Made by a program: the position numbers and the translations under genes. Below are positions 37,866 to 47,856 of a DNA stretch of 64,000 nt, one piece after another. Source of the stretch: Sipunculus nudus (taxonomy: Eukaryota; Annelida; Sipuncula; Golfingiida; Sipunculidae); contig JAPPUL010000079.1 in the NCBI GenBank assembly GCA_026874595.1, forward strand, positions 553,001 to 617,000. Direction: 5' to 3'. Each line of letters opens with the position of its first letter. The stretch's first letter is position 1. The notes beneath the pieces were generated by a model, which had not been told where the DNA came from, searched no databases, and saw only the letters and a program-made list of their open reading frames with translations.

Positions 37866-39239
37866 GTGTTTCGTCATTATAACTTTAAACCGAGATTTTT
37901 AGCAAACATATTTTACCACTTTTTTTTTATGATTTACTTTAAACTCTTTGACATCATTAAATATCTATTTGCAAAATATCCATTTGCAAAATATCCATTT
38001 CAAGGGCAGCATCTTTATATCAAATTATCTTTTCTCATTTGCTTTAATTGCTTTAATTTATTTATAACAAATAGCTCTTATCCCATAGAGGCTACTTTAA
38101 TCGATTTCTCTTTATTTGAAAAACATAATAAGACTTTCCTACCTTCCCTTCTTTCTAAAGAAAACTCAAGGCTATATTCACAATCCAATTTCAGAAAACT
38201 CTATTATGAAAACCCAGATAACCCTAAATTACAAAACTTCTTCTTCAAACCTTTTTATAATAATATTCCTCAATTCTCTATCACTCACAACGATATATCT
38301 TTTGATAAGTGGATTATAAACTATTATCCCCATAATAATCCAAACCCTTTTCTAAACCAAAATACCAGCATAAACAATAAAGTAAATAACTTGCCAAAAC
38401 ATATCTCAAAAAACGCTTACTTCCACATCCATTTCCCCCCTAAGTCCAATTCCGCCTCCATTAAACCTCCCTTCAGAATATATCCGCATGACAAAATGGG
38501 CAACTTCATTAACTTAAACAACGGTATCATCTTAAATACTAAAAACATCAAAAAGATTTCTATGAGAATTGGCTTTACTAACAAAAACTTCAGAAATGTC
38601 TCTTTATCCATTATCTTAAGAAATCACAAAAATATTACTTCCAAATTCAAACTCGGGTTTTTAAATACTAAAGCTAATAACACTATGTTTAAATATTTTT
38701 CCAAATACAACGGTAAGCAGTTTGACAACAAAGACATTATAAATCCTAGCGACCTTAATAAACATACACTCTTTTATAAAGCTTTATTCGTTAATGACTC
38801 TTTACGCTCTTTTTCTATCGTTAAACATCAAAATGTTATCTATTCTGAAGATACTTTGGTCTTTATAAACAGCAACTATATCCCTCATAACAAAAACATT
38901 AACTTCGCTAATAAAAAACAAGCTTATCCACAGGATATCCCTTTCCTCGCTTTTGAAAGCATTATTTTAAAGAATAATGACCTTTTCAAAGTAAAAAACT
39001 TTCAAATATTTCTCAAAGATATTAAAATATACCATGACAAATATTTTAACGATGATATCATAGCTTTACAAAAACAGGATGATAGCATTTGGAATATAAT
39101 TAGTGAGAAAAATAAACTACTACGTCATAAACTTGAAGTACATAATGCTAAAATTTTACTTAATCTGTTTGATGTTGCTAAAGCTGCTGGGATATATAAG
39201 TATGACGATTTTAAGAAGTTTTTTAACTATTCTAAGTAA
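37866..39239 (+). CDS. flaA: FlaA, flagellar filament outer layer protein homologue
   Basis: The 457-residue product shows the layout of spirochaete FlaA. After a hydrophobic segment (KLSFLICFNCFNLFI) come TLIDFSLF, the block SIKPPFRIYPHDK, a strand pair around GIILNTKNIKKISMRIGF and SLSIILRNHK, and then LAFESIILKNN followed by FLKDIKIYHDKYF. The C-terminal part is helical. The order matches FlaA of treponemes closely, though identity is modest. FlaA forms the sheath of the periplasmic flagellum. Odd points are the start (GTG at 37866 without a clear site) and about 50 residues before the probable signal peptide, including a duplicated FAKYP. Asn, Lys and Phe are extremely frequent, and third positions favour pyrimidines. 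Confidence 0.7.
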   Translation: MFRHYNFKPRFLANIFYHFFFMIYFKLFDIIKYLFAKYPFAKYPFQGQHLYIKLSFLICFNCFNLFITNSSYPIEATLIDFSLFEKHNKTFLPSLLSKENSRLYSQSNFRKLYYENPDNPKLQNFFFKPFYNNIPQFSITHNDISFDKWIINYYPHNNPNPFLNQNTSINNKVNNLPKHISKNAYFHIHFPPKSNSASIKPPFRIYPHDKMGNFINLNNGIILNTKNIKKISMRIGFTNKNFRNVSLSIILRNHKNITSKFKLGFLNTKANNTMFKYFSKYNGKQFDNKDIINPSDLNKHTLFYKALFVNDSLRSFSIVKHQNVIYSEDTLVFINSNYIPHNKNINFANKKQAYPQDIPFLAFESIILKNNDLFKVKNFQIFLKDIKIYHDKYFNDDIIALQKQDDSIWNIISEKNKLLRHKLEVHNAKILLNLFDVAKAAGIYKYDDFKKFFNYSK

Positions 39240-39329
39240 CTTTTATATACCTCATTTATTCTCTTCTTCTATTTCATCTTCTCTTGCAAAATACATGTTA
39301 TTTAGGCTTTTGGGGTTTGCGACAATATA

Positions 39330-41480
39330 ATGAAATACTCTATTAAAAATCTTTCTTCTCAGTTTCAAAAACTTTATGAGCAAGCTAAAAGTGCTGAACA
39401 CACATTTATGGTTAGTGCAGCTATAATTGTTGGTATACTTGGCGGTCTTGGCTCTATCGCTGTTAAATTCCTTATCTTATACTTTGAAAACCTATTCTTT
39501 AACGCTTCTGGACACGACATACTAAATGCTTATCAGCAAACAAAGTGGTACTGGCTAATAATTATTCCTGCCCTTGGGGGCCTTATTATTGGTCCTATAA
39601 TCTATCTCTTTGCAAGAGAGGCTAAAGGACATGGAGTTCCTGAGGTTATGGAATCTGTGGTTAAGAGAGGTGGGATTATTAGACCACGTATTGTATTTGT
39701 TAAAGCTATATCAGCTTCAATTTGTATTGGCTCTGGAGGCTCTACCGGCCGAGAGGGCCCTATTGTACAAATCGGCTCTTCTATTGGTTCTACTATAGGA
39801 CAGTTTTTACGCCTCCCTTCTGATAAAATCAAAACTTTAGTTGCTTGTGGGGGTGCGGCTGGTATTGCTGCGACTTTTAATGCTCCTATTGCTGGTGCTA
39901 TATTTGCTGTTGAAATCATTCTTGGAGAGTTTGGGGTTGCTCACTTTAGTCCGATTGTGATATCATCTGTCGTTGCTACCGTCGTCTCTAATCAACTCTC
40001 AGGCGGAGACTTCCCTACTTTCATAGTTCCCACTGATTATAGATTGCAAAGTCTTGAGGAGCTTATACCTTACCTATTACTTGGTTTTGTTGCAGCTTTT
40101 GTTGCTGTTCTTTATAGCAAAACTTTATACAAGTTTGAAGACTTTTTTGACGGTATTAAGTTTATACCCAATTACATTAAACCCGCTATCGGTGGTCTTT
40201 TACTTGGCATTATAGGCATTGAGTTTCCTCAAATCTTTGGAACCGGTCATGAAGCTATTAATAAGGCTTTGGAATACATTCAGAAAACGGATTTTACAAA
40301 TGTTTTATCTTCTATAAACATCTTTGACTTTGGAAGCTGGAGTTTCCATCTTATGCTTCTACTTGTACTTTTAAAGATAATTGCAACTTCTCTTACTCTT
40401 GGTTCTGGCGGTTCTGGCGGCGTTTTTGCACCCTCTTTATTCATTGGAGCTATGCTGGGGGGAGGATTTGGGATTGCATTTTCTGCTTTATTCCCTTCTC
40501 TTGTTGGCGAGACTACTGCCTTCCCCATAATCTCTATGCTTGTTTCTATGGGTGCTTTAGTTGCTGCTACTACACATGCTCCCATCACTGCTATTTTAAT
40601 TATATTTGAATTGACTAGCTATAATTATCACATCATTTTGCCTTTAATGATATCATCTATTATTAGTACTTTGGTTGCTCAGAGAATAAATCCTGAGTCT
40701 ATATACACTTTAAAGCTTATTAGAAAAGGCGTTAATATTAAGGCGGGGCAAGAGATTAATATATTAAAATCTATAAAAACTAAAGATGTTATGAAGCGCT
40801 ATGGTTCTGCTATAATTCCTGCCAATATGAATTTGAACGAGATTATGGATATTGTTATTAACGGTGATAAAACTTACTTTCCTGTTATTGATACGAATAA
40901 AGAGATTATTGGAGCTTTCTCTTTACATAGTTTTAAAAAGGTTATTAGCGATTTCGAGGATTTGAAAAACATCATAATTGCTAAGGATATTATTGAGGAC
41001 CAGGTTGTTTTTGTAAAAGAAGATGACTCTCTTGACTATGTTCTTAGTAAATTTGGAGATACCAATACCGAAGAACTTCCTGTATTCTCAAAGGATAATA
41101 AATCTATTATTGGGGCTATTTGGAAAAGTGAGGTAATAAAATCATACAATAATGAATTGCTTAAAGCAGAAATTACTAGTGGTATGGTAAATAGAATAAG
41201 CTCTATTAAGAGACTTGAGTCTCTTGAAGTCATTGACGGCTACTCTATGATAGAAATACCTGTTCCGAAAAGCTTTATAAACAAAACCATTATTGACATT
41301 AATATTAGAACTCGCTATCAGGTTGAAGTTATTTTAATTAAGACAAATGCTTTGCCTTATGACAAGCAAAACGATAATGAAAAAAGAATATTCCCTTATG
41401 GAAACTATAAATTTAAAGCAAACGATTGGATACTACTATTTGGTGAGAATTCTAAAATCAACAAGATTAAAAATATATAA
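39330..41480 (+). CDS. ClC-family chloride channel/transporter with CBS and TrkA-C domains
   Basis: This 716-residue protein has the ClC core over about residues 20-430. The selectivity segments are visible: GSGGSTGREGPIVQ (about 135-148, with the gating Glu in REGP), AKGHGVPEVME and GSGGSGGVFAPSLFIG (about 357-372). Two CBS modules follow (about 485-540 and 550-610). A C-terminal TrkA-C-like domain (IEIPVPKSFINKTIIDINIR) ends with WILLFGENSKINKI. Such fusions are usually Cl-/H+ exchangers regulated by nucleotides or other ligands. The next gene starts only two bases after the stop. Confidence 0.92.
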   Translation: MKYSIKNLSSQFQKLYEQAKSAEHTFMVSAAIIVGILGGLGSIAVKFLILYFENLFFNASGHDILNAYQQTKWYWLIIIPALGGLIIGPIIYLFAREAKGHGVPEVMESVVKRGGIIRPRIVFVKAISASICIGSGGSTGREGPIVQIGSSIGSTIGQFLRLPSDKIKTLVACGGAAGIAATFNAPIAGAIFAVEIILGEFGVAHFSPIVISSVVATVVSNQLSGGDFPTFIVPTDYRLQSLEELIPYLLLGFVAAFVAVLYSKTLYKFEDFFDGIKFIPNYIKPAIGGLLLGIIGIEFPQIFGTGHEAINKALEYIQKTDFTNVLSSINIFDFGSWSFHLMLLLVLLKIIATSLTLGSGGSGGVFAPSLFIGAMLGGGFGIAFSALFPSLVGETTAFPIISMLVSMGALVAATTHAPITAILIIFELTSYNYHIILPLMISSIISTLVAQRINPESIYTLKLIRKGVNIKAGQEINILKSIKTKDVMKRYGSAIIPANMNLNEIMDIVINGDKTYFPVIDTNKEIIGAFSLHSFKKVISDFEDLKNIIIAKDIIEDQVVFVKEDDSLDYVLSKFGDTNTEELPVFSKDNKSIIGAIWKSEVIKSYNNELLKAEITSGMVNRISSIKRLESLEVIDGYSMIEIPVPKSFINKTIIDINIRTRYQVEVILIKTNALPYDKQNDNEKRIFPYGNYKFKANDWILLFGENSKINKIKNI

Positions 41481-41482
41481 TT

Positions 41483-44400
41483 ATGACAAATGCATCTTAT
41501 AATAGTAACTCTATATATTCTGCCTTTGATATTGTAACTCTAAATAAATACATTATAGAGAATAATATATCACCCAAACTTAAAACTACAAATAACCTAG
41601 CAAAAAGCACATTCCTTATAGTAAGTAGAGAAACAAGACAAATTATAGCATGCAAACAATTATTACTATCCAAAGCTCAAGCTATTGCTACGGATAATAT
41701 CTTGTCGCTTGATGCTCTTTATAAAAAACTCTTTAATAACTTAATATCAAGTCCTAATAACAAAGATTATAAAGATGTCCTTACTTTAAATGATTACACT
41801 AGCAAAATTATTATTAAAGGCATTCTTACAAATACTAAGAACAAAGAAAGTAATTCAAAAAGCGTTTCAAGTATATCCAATTTCCAATCAGATCTCTTTA
41901 GGATAGTTAATAATATAAAGTCATTTTATCCCGAGGATGGTTATAAGCACCATTTAATAATAGGGATATGTAATACTCTTTCTAAATGGTACGACGCTCT
42001 TTCAACTAAGTATCCGAACCTTAAGCTCAAATACAACCTAATATACGATATATTGCATGAATATGAGTCCATACAAAAGAAGTCTAAGCTAGTTGATAAA
42101 AACGATATGATACATTCATTAATATTTGCCTTAAACCAAAAGCAAAAGATTCTAAAAGATATAAAACATGTTTACCTTTTGGCTTTTGAATATCTTACTA
42201 ATCTTGAACTTGAATTTATTAAACAACTGCTTAAACAAGGCATTACTTTAACTGTAAGCATATTTCATGATGATAGTATTCAAAATACATTTTATAAAAC
42301 ATCTAAACTCATTAAAGACCTTCTAAAAATCGGCTTTACAAGAAAGACTATAAAGGGATTTAAAGATATTGGAATTAATGAAACTATAGGTATTGTAAAA
42401 GATAAATTATTTATGCCTTATTCTAAACATAATAGGATAGACAAAGATAGACTTGAAGATAATATTGGAAAAGAAAGTGCCTCGCCTAAACTATATATGC
42501 TAAAGGAAGCTAATATCGAACAAGAGGTAATTTCTATATCCAAACAAATTGTTACTCTGCTTTCTAATGGCACGCTCCCTGAGCATATATACGTAATGTG
42601 TCGGAAACAAAGGGAATATGAAAATTATATATTAAAGCAATTTAAGATTCATAATATACCTATAAAAGGCACTAAAAGTATTAATCTCCTAGATAGCAAA
42701 TTAATACGGACCATTTTGAATATTGTGCTTCTAAGGATATATAATTTTGATTATGATTTGCTTATACGATTTATAAGTTCTGGATATGTTAGTTTGGGCT
42801 TTCCTAAAGGATTTAGTACAGAGAATAAGATAAAGCATTATTGGCGCGGCACCAAAAATACTAGTCTTTTAAAGTATTTTAGGGACTTAAAGGCTTCAAA
42901 AGAGGCACTATCTCAGAATGAGAATGAGGAGGATGAGAAGCATAAATACAATAGCAAAAAGGAAATATTTGAAATCAATTTAATCCTAAAGTGTCTAGAA
43001 AAACTTTATGCAATTATAAATGAACTCCCCCCTCCAAATGAAAAAAGACCATTAAAAGAACTTACAAATAAGTTAAAAGACCATATCATAAAACGTTTCA
43101 TGATATTGCAAAATTGCTATATGGGAAATGACATAAAACGCGTTAAGGAAGATAGCCATATTCTAAAAAGATTCATGGATACATTAAATGAGCTTTTATA
43201 CATAATGACAAAAGATGATAAGAGCAATATAACTATTGTTGAACTTTATGGCATATTATATGCTGCAATGCAAAGTTCAAGAATAAAAATAGAGCAAGAT
43301 AACGTTAAAGGCGTTATATATGGGGGGGAGCAAGTGCCTCTGGATAGATTTAAATATGTATTTGTAGCGGGCATGACAGATAAAAACTACCCTAGAGTGT
43401 CAAGAGAGTTAAACCTCTTAACACCTATTGAAGAAATAGAGATAAACAAAGTAACAGAAGGATTATTTAAAACGTATGAAGAAAGGCAACATGATGAGAA
43501 CATAGTGTTTTTAAAACTACTTCTTATGGCAGAAAACGGAGTCTATTTTTCATATCCTGAGTGTAGCAATGGTGGGCAGACACTAAATCGTTCTTTTTAT
43601 CTTGATGAATTACCAAAGAGCCTTTTAAAGAAGATTATACGTGATGAAAACTATATACATAGCAAAGATGAGCTTTATAGCTATTATGCTAGAAAGGTTG
43701 CCTCAGGCGATAATATTTCTGTTAATAACATTGACGCTATTATAGGCTTTACAAAAGATGAGCTAGAAGACATAAAAGCTAAAGTAGAGATGGAAAAGAA
43801 AAGGCTTTCAAATAAGCATTTTAGTGAATATGAAGGTTATTTAGACTTAAGTAAAAGTGATACAGGTATAAATCTGCTGAAAGACAAGATAAATTTAAGC
43901 ATAGCTCCAACAGAACTTGAGTTATATGGCCAATGTCCACATAGATATTTCTTCAGCAATATTTTAAAGTTAAAAGAGATACGGGAGAAGGCATCTGAAC
44001 TAACAGGGAGTAGTAAAGGTAGTATCATACACAATATTCTAGAAGAATTTTACAAAAGACATAAAGTCACAGATAAAGAAGGGTATCTTGAATATATAGT
44101 AAACAAAGACAAGTCTAAAAGCAAAAAAGAGAAATTTAAGCTAAAAGAAAAGATAAAATTAGAGCTTTTAAAGATAATAACAGTTTACGTAGAAAATGAG
44201 ATTAGAGAAAATAGATTAAGTCAACTATTCAAAGAAGGGGTACAACTACAAAAGCTACAAGAAGACATCATACACTTTGTAACTCAAGATATAAAAGAAA
44301 ATAGTGAATATAGTAAAGAGTTGCTGGAATACGATTTTAGTGAGGATAATAAACATATTATAGAGTATAAAGATAATACAATATATATAAAAGGTAAAAT

Positions 44401-44854
44401 AGACAGGATAGACTTATCTAAAGATTGTAAAGCTATACGGGTAATAGATTATAAAACAGGTCAAGCTGCACTTAAAGATGAATTAGCACAAAAGGCCTTA
44501 GCTGGGCTTAACTTTCAACATCCATTATATTCAAAAGTAGCAAAAGAAATATATAAAAATAGTAAACTTGAATACAGTGCAAATTATTATATACCTGCAA
44601 ACAAAGAAAGGATTAAGAGTAGAGAGTTTAAAGCAGAAGACAAAATAGACGAAAGTGGCACAACATATATAGATAAGGCGATTTTGTACACAAAAAAATA
44701 TCTTAATATGATAGAAAATGGAAACTTCCCCTCAAACCCAAGACAGCACAAGTGTCCAGAATATTGTGAGTATCAAGAAATTTGCAGAGTAAACCTAGAT
44801 AAAGCCCTTCTAAAGGACAAAAACACAATGTTCTGGGAAAGCATAATAGAATAA
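41483..44854 (+). CDS. AddB-like PD-(D/E)XK nuclease family protein
   Basis: This 1123-residue protein resembles AddB/RecB-family exonuclease subunits. The C-terminal nuclease domain has GSIIHNILEEF, GKIDRIDLS and VIDYKTGQA (about residue 987), the PD-(D/E)XK core. Four cysteines, one in YGQCPHRYFF (about 815) and three in CPEYCEYQEIC (about 1088-1100), match the iron-sulfur cluster of AddB. I see no Walker A motif near the N-terminus (FLIVSRETRQI), so the helicase part is degenerate, as in AddB or RecC relatives. No AddA partner is in the window. The gene is coupled to the ClC gene by a two-base gap. Base composition changes along it, from C over G to G over C. Confidence 0.8.
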   Translation: MTNASYNSNSIYSAFDIVTLNKYIIENNISPKLKTTNNLAKSTFLIVSRETRQIIACKQLLLSKAQAIATDNILSLDALYKKLFNNLISSPNNKDYKDVLTLNDYTSKIIIKGILTNTKNKESNSKSVSSISNFQSDLFRIVNNIKSFYPEDGYKHHLIIGICNTLSKWYDALSTKYPNLKLKYNLIYDILHEYESIQKKSKLVDKNDMIHSLIFALNQKQKILKDIKHVYLLAFEYLTNLELEFIKQLLKQGITLTVSIFHDDSIQNTFYKTSKLIKDLLKIGFTRKTIKGFKDIGINETIGIVKDKLFMPYSKHNRIDKDRLEDNIGKESASPKLYMLKEANIEQEVISISKQIVTLLSNGTLPEHIYVMCRKQREYENYILKQFKIHNIPIKGTKSINLLDSKLIRTILNIVLLRIYNFDYDLLIRFISSGYVSLGFPKGFSTENKIKHYWRGTKNTSLLKYFRDLKASKEALSQNENEEDEKHKYNSKKEIFEINLILKCLEKLYAIINELPPPNEKRPLKELTNKLKDHIIKRFMILQNCYMGNDIKRVKEDSHILKRFMDTLNELLYIMTKDDKSNITIVELYGILYAAMQSSRIKIEQDNVKGVIYGGEQVPLDRFKYVFVAGMTDKNYPRVSRELNLLTPIEEIEINKVTEGLFKTYEERQHDENIVFLKLLLMAENGVYFSYPECSNGGQTLNRSFYLDELPKSLLKKIIRDENYIHSKDELYSYYARKVASGDNISVNNIDAIIGFTKDELEDIKAKVEMEKKRLSNKHFSEYEGYLDLSKSDTGINLLKDKINLSIAPTELELYGQCPHRYFFSNILKLKEIREKASELTGSSKGSIIHNILEEFYKRHKVTDKEGYLEYIVNKDKSKSKKEKFKLKEKIKLELLKIITVYVENEIRENRLSQLFKEGVQLQKLQEDIIHFVTQDIKENSEYSKELLEYDFSEDNKHIIEYKDNTIYIKGKIDRIDLSKDCKAIRVIDYKTGQAALKDELAQKALAGLNFQHPLYSKVAKEIYKNSKLEYSANYYIPANKERIKSREFKAEDKIDESGTTYIDKAILYTKKYLNMIENGNFPSNPRQHKCPEYCEYQEICRVNLDKALLKDKNTMFWESIIE

Positions 44855-44887
44855 GCCAGCTAAAACGATATAGGGATATAGAAATTA

Positions 44888-45805
44888 ATGATAATAGAGG
44901 TAAAAGCGCCTGGGTCAACAGCAAATATAGGAGTAGGTTTTGACTCATTAGGGCTTGCATTAACGCTTTATAACAAAGTTCGGATAAAGGAACTCGCTAA
45001 AGGAGAGACTAAAATAACATATGTAGGGCCAGGTGATATATCTTGCAATATAGATTCCAATCTTGTATACAAAGCTTTCAAAGAGGTATTAATAAAGGCC
45101 AAAGAAGATATAAAAAGTTACCACATAGAGATTGAAAATGAGATACCGCTAATGGGGGGACTTGGCAGTTCAAGTGCAGCAATAGTATGCGGCTTAGTGG
45201 GAGCTAATTCCTTAATAAATGAAAAGTTATCTAAAGAGCAGTTATTAAATATAGGAGCCGAGATTGAAGGACATGCAGACAACGTATCTCCAGCATTGTA
45301 CGGCGGTTTCACATTCTGTTATAAAGCAAGGGAGAAAACATATAAAGTAAAGAAACTAAAGTTTCCAAAAGATATAGAATTCATAGGTATAAAGCCAGAT
45401 TATACTGTGTCTACTCATAGTGCTCGCTATGCCCTACCTAAATCCTACCCATTAGAAACGCTAGTAGAAAGTAATCAAAAGTTCTACCGTCTTATAAAAG
45501 CCTTTGAAGATGAAGATTATAAAGACCTTGAAAATATAGTTCAAGATAAAATACATCAGCCGTATAGAGAAAAGCTTGTTCCTGGGCTTTATGAAGCCAG
45601 GAAAAAAGCATATGGAAAAGGAGCAATATGTAGTTTCATATCGGGTTCAGGTCCTACTCTTGGGATATTCATAAAAGACTTAAGCACCAAAGAAAAAGAT
45701 ATATTAACAAAATCGGTACAAGATGAATTTAGGAAGGTAGAACTTAACTCGCAAAGTTATTATCTTAGAGTAGATTACGAAGGAGCTCGTTTTAGCAAAA
45801 GCTAA
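44888..45805 (+). CDS. thrB: Homoserine kinase, GHMP type
   Basis: This 305-residue GHMP kinase phosphorylates homoserine, the step before threonine synthase. The three family motifs are present: VKAPGSTANIGVGFDSLGLAL at the N-terminus, the ATP-binding PLMGGLGSSSAAIVCG (about 88-103) and the C-terminal GAICSFISGSGPTLGIF. It lies between addB-like (33 bases upstream) and hisB (about 80 bases downstream) and may be in one operon with them. A second, structurally unrelated homoserine kinase candidate lies at 21395. Confidence 0.93.
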   Translation: MIIEVKAPGSTANIGVGFDSLGLALTLYNKVRIKELAKGETKITYVGPGDISCNIDSNLVYKAFKEVLIKAKEDIKSYHIEIENEIPLMGGLGSSSAAIVCGLVGANSLINEKLSKEQLLNIGAEIEGHADNVSPALYGGFTFCYKAREKTYKVKKLKFPKDIEFIGIKPDYTVSTHSARYALPKSYPLETLVESNQKFYRLIKAFEDEDYKDLENIVQDKIHQPYREKLVPGLYEARKKAYGKGAICSFISGSGPTLGIFIKDLSTKEKDILTKSVQDEFRKVELNSQSYYLRVDYEGARFSKS

Positions 45806-45886
45806 TTAGAAATAAAATATATTATATACTAAAAACAAAAGTATTAATATTTAAACTACTTGCTAAAAAGTTAAAGGGAAGTGCTA

Positions 45887-46480
45887 ATGCGCAAAGCAAA
45901 AATAAATAGGAAGACAAACGAGACAAAAATAAAGCTTTGTCTTGATTTGGATAATGAAGATATAGAAAGCGGGAGTGAAATATCAAGTGGGATACCCTTT
46001 TTCGATCACATGCTAAATCAATTATCCAAACACTCAGGTATAAAGATAAGTTTGGACTGCAAAGGCGATTTAGAAATAGATTATCATCACACAGTAGAGG
46101 ATGTTGGAATATGCCTTGGGCAGGGGCTAAAGGAGGCATTAGGAGATAAGGCAGGGATTAAGCGTTACGGACATTTTGCCTTACCGATGGAAGAGAGTTT
46201 AACGGAGGTGGCATTAGATTTAAGTAATCGGGGTTATTTAGTATATAAAAGTCGGTTTAGGTCTTTGAAGATAGGTAGTTTTGACGTTGAGTTAATAAAA
46301 GAGTTTTTTCGAGCGTTTAGTTCAAATGGTGGGATAACACTACATATAAACGTACGCTACGGAGAAAATAGCCATCACATAGCAGAGGGTATATTCAAAT
46401 GCGTAGGACACGCCTTAAAGATGGCCTGTAGCCAGGACCCCAAGATAAAGGGCGTGCTATCTACAAAAGGAAGCATTTAA
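45887..46480 (+). CDS. hisB: Imidazoleglycerol-phosphate dehydratase
   Basis: This protein of about 197 residues is the monofunctional HisB, the sixth step in histidine synthesis. It shows FFDHMLNQLSKHSG, DYHHTVEDVG (metal-binding His pair), KRYGHFALPMEESL and GENSHHIAEGIFKCVGHAL. The start at ATG 45887 has AAGGGA at a good distance; a GTG at 45881 is less likely. It heads the block hisB-hisH-hisA-hisF. Confidence 0.95.
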   Translation: MRKAKINRKTNETKIKLCLDLDNEDIESGSEISSGIPFFDHMLNQLSKHSGIKISLDCKGDLEIDYHHTVEDVGICLGQGLKEALGDKAGIKRYGHFALPMEESLTEVALDLSNRGYLVYKSRFRSLKIGSFDVELIKEFFRAFSSNGGITLHINVRYGENSHHIAEGIFKCVGHALKMACSQDPKIKGVLSTKGSI

Positions 46481-46507
46481 AAAGTCTAAAAAGCAAGTTA
46501 TTATAAA

Positions 46508-47128
46508 ATGATATCGATAATAAACTACGATAGTAGCAACTTAAATAATGTATTAAAGGCGTTTTTGCGTTTTGGCTATAAGACAAAGATAGTAACAAAG
46601 CCAAAAGAGCTTTATGAGAGTATGGGAGTGGTGCTACCTGGGGTAGGAGCTTACGGGGCTGCAATGGAGAGTTTAGAAAGAAGTGGTTTTAAGGATGCAT
46701 TAAAAGAGTTTATAGGTTTTGGCAAACCGTTTTTGGGGATATGCCTGGGTTTACAATTACTATTTGAATCGAGCACAGAATTTGGTTATACAAAAGGGCT
46801 TGGGATAGTAAAGGGAGAGGTGATAAGATTTGACATAGGACAGAGCGTGCCACACATAGGCTGGAACGAGGTGAAGGTAAAAGGGGAGAGTAAGCTTCTA
46901 GAAGGGATAGAAGAAATAGATGGGAGAGGAAGTTATTTTTATTTTGCAAATTCCTACTATGCAAATCCAAAAGACAAAAGCGTTATACGGGGTGTAAGTA
47001 AGCACGAGATAGAGTTTCCAAGCGTGATAGAGTATAAAAATATATACGCAACCCAATTTCATCCGGAAAAGAGTCAAAAAAAAGGGTTAAAGATAATAAA
47101 GAACTTTGGACAGATATGCTTGAAGTGA
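46508..47128 (+). CDS. hisH: Imidazole glycerol phosphate synthase, glutaminase subunit
   Basis: This 206-residue class I glutamine amidotransferase supplies ammonia to HisF. The nucleophile Cys is in FLGICLGLQLLFESS, the His-Glu pair in FHPEKSQ, and the oxyanion region is LPGVGAYGAAME. It begins 27 bases after hisB and overlaps hisA by 13 bases, which suggests translational coupling. Confidence 0.96.
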   Translation: MISIINYDSSNLNNVLKAFLRFGYKTKIVTKPKELYESMGVVLPGVGAYGAAMESLERSGFKDALKEFIGFGKPFLGICLGLQLLFESSTEFGYTKGLGIVKGEVIRFDIGQSVPHIGWNEVKVKGESKLLEGIEEIDGRGSYFYFANSYYANPKDKSVIRGVSKHEIEFPSVIEYKNIYATQFHPEKSQKKGLKIIKNFGQICLK

Positions 47129-47856
47129 TACCGGCAATAGACATACAAAATGGGCGATGCGTGCGACTTTTACAAGGGGATCCTGCTAAAGAGACAATAT
47201 ATAATGACTCACCGGTATCCCAAGGCCTCATATGGGAAAGGGAAGGTGTTAATTTAATACATGTAGTAGATCTAGATGGAGCCTTTGCGGGCAGACCTAA
47301 AAACCTTGAGATAGTAAAGGATTTATCAAATAGTTTAAGTAAAGCCAAGCTAGAGATAGGGGGTGGGATACGTGATTTGGAAACGATAAGGCTTTATCTT
47401 GAGTACGGGATGGTAGAGAGGGTAATACTTGGCAGTGGTGCTTATAAAGACAAAGGCTTTACAAAAGAGGCATTAAAAGAGTTTGGCGGTGATAGGATAA
47501 TAGTAGGAATAGATTGTATAGATGGTTATGTTGCAATAAGCGGGTGGAAGGAGCGTACTGATACAAAGCTAGTAGAATTTATAAAAGAGTTAAACGGCTA
47601 TGGAGCTAAAGAGCTAATAATAACAGACATAAGTCGAGATGGGATGCTAAGCGGGATAGATGCAGGATTTTACATTAAAACGCTAAAACTAACAAAATCA
47701 AATATAATAGCATCAGGCGGGGTATCAAGTCTTAAAGACATAAAGGAACTAAACAAAGTGCATAAAGAGAGTAAAAGGCTTTCTGGAGTAATTGTTGGCA
47801 AAGCGCTTTATGAGGGTAATTTTAGCATTAAAGAGGCACAAGATGCTTGCAAATAG
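47116..47856 (+). CDS. hisA: Phosphoribosylformimino-5-aminoimidazole carboxamide ribotide isomerase
   Basis: This 246-residue TIM-barrel isomerase has the N-terminal catalytic VIPAIDIQNGRCVRL, GGGIRDLETI, and the C-terminal catalytic TDISRDGMLSGIDAG and ASGGVSSLKDI. It overlaps both hisH (13 bases) and hisF (14 bases). Phosphate-binding glycines are in place in both halves. Confidence 0.96.
   Translation: MLEVIPAIDIQNGRCVRLLQGDPAKETIYNDSPVSQGLIWEREGVNLIHVVDLDGAFAGRPKNLEIVKDLSNSLSKAKLEIGGGIRDLETIRLYLEYGMVERVILGSGAYKDKGFTKEALKEFGGDRIIVGIDCIDGYVAISGWKERTDTKLVEFIKELNGYGAKELIITDISRDGMLSGIDAGFYIKTLKLTKSNIIASGGVSSLKDIKELNKVHKESKRLSGVIVGKALYEGNFSIKEAQDACK

Noticed and set aside
41480-43000. Skew change near 42-43 kb as a replication origin
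   Set aside because: No DnaA boxes, dnaA/dnaN or AT-rich unwinding element are visible, and similar skew changes occur at several other places.
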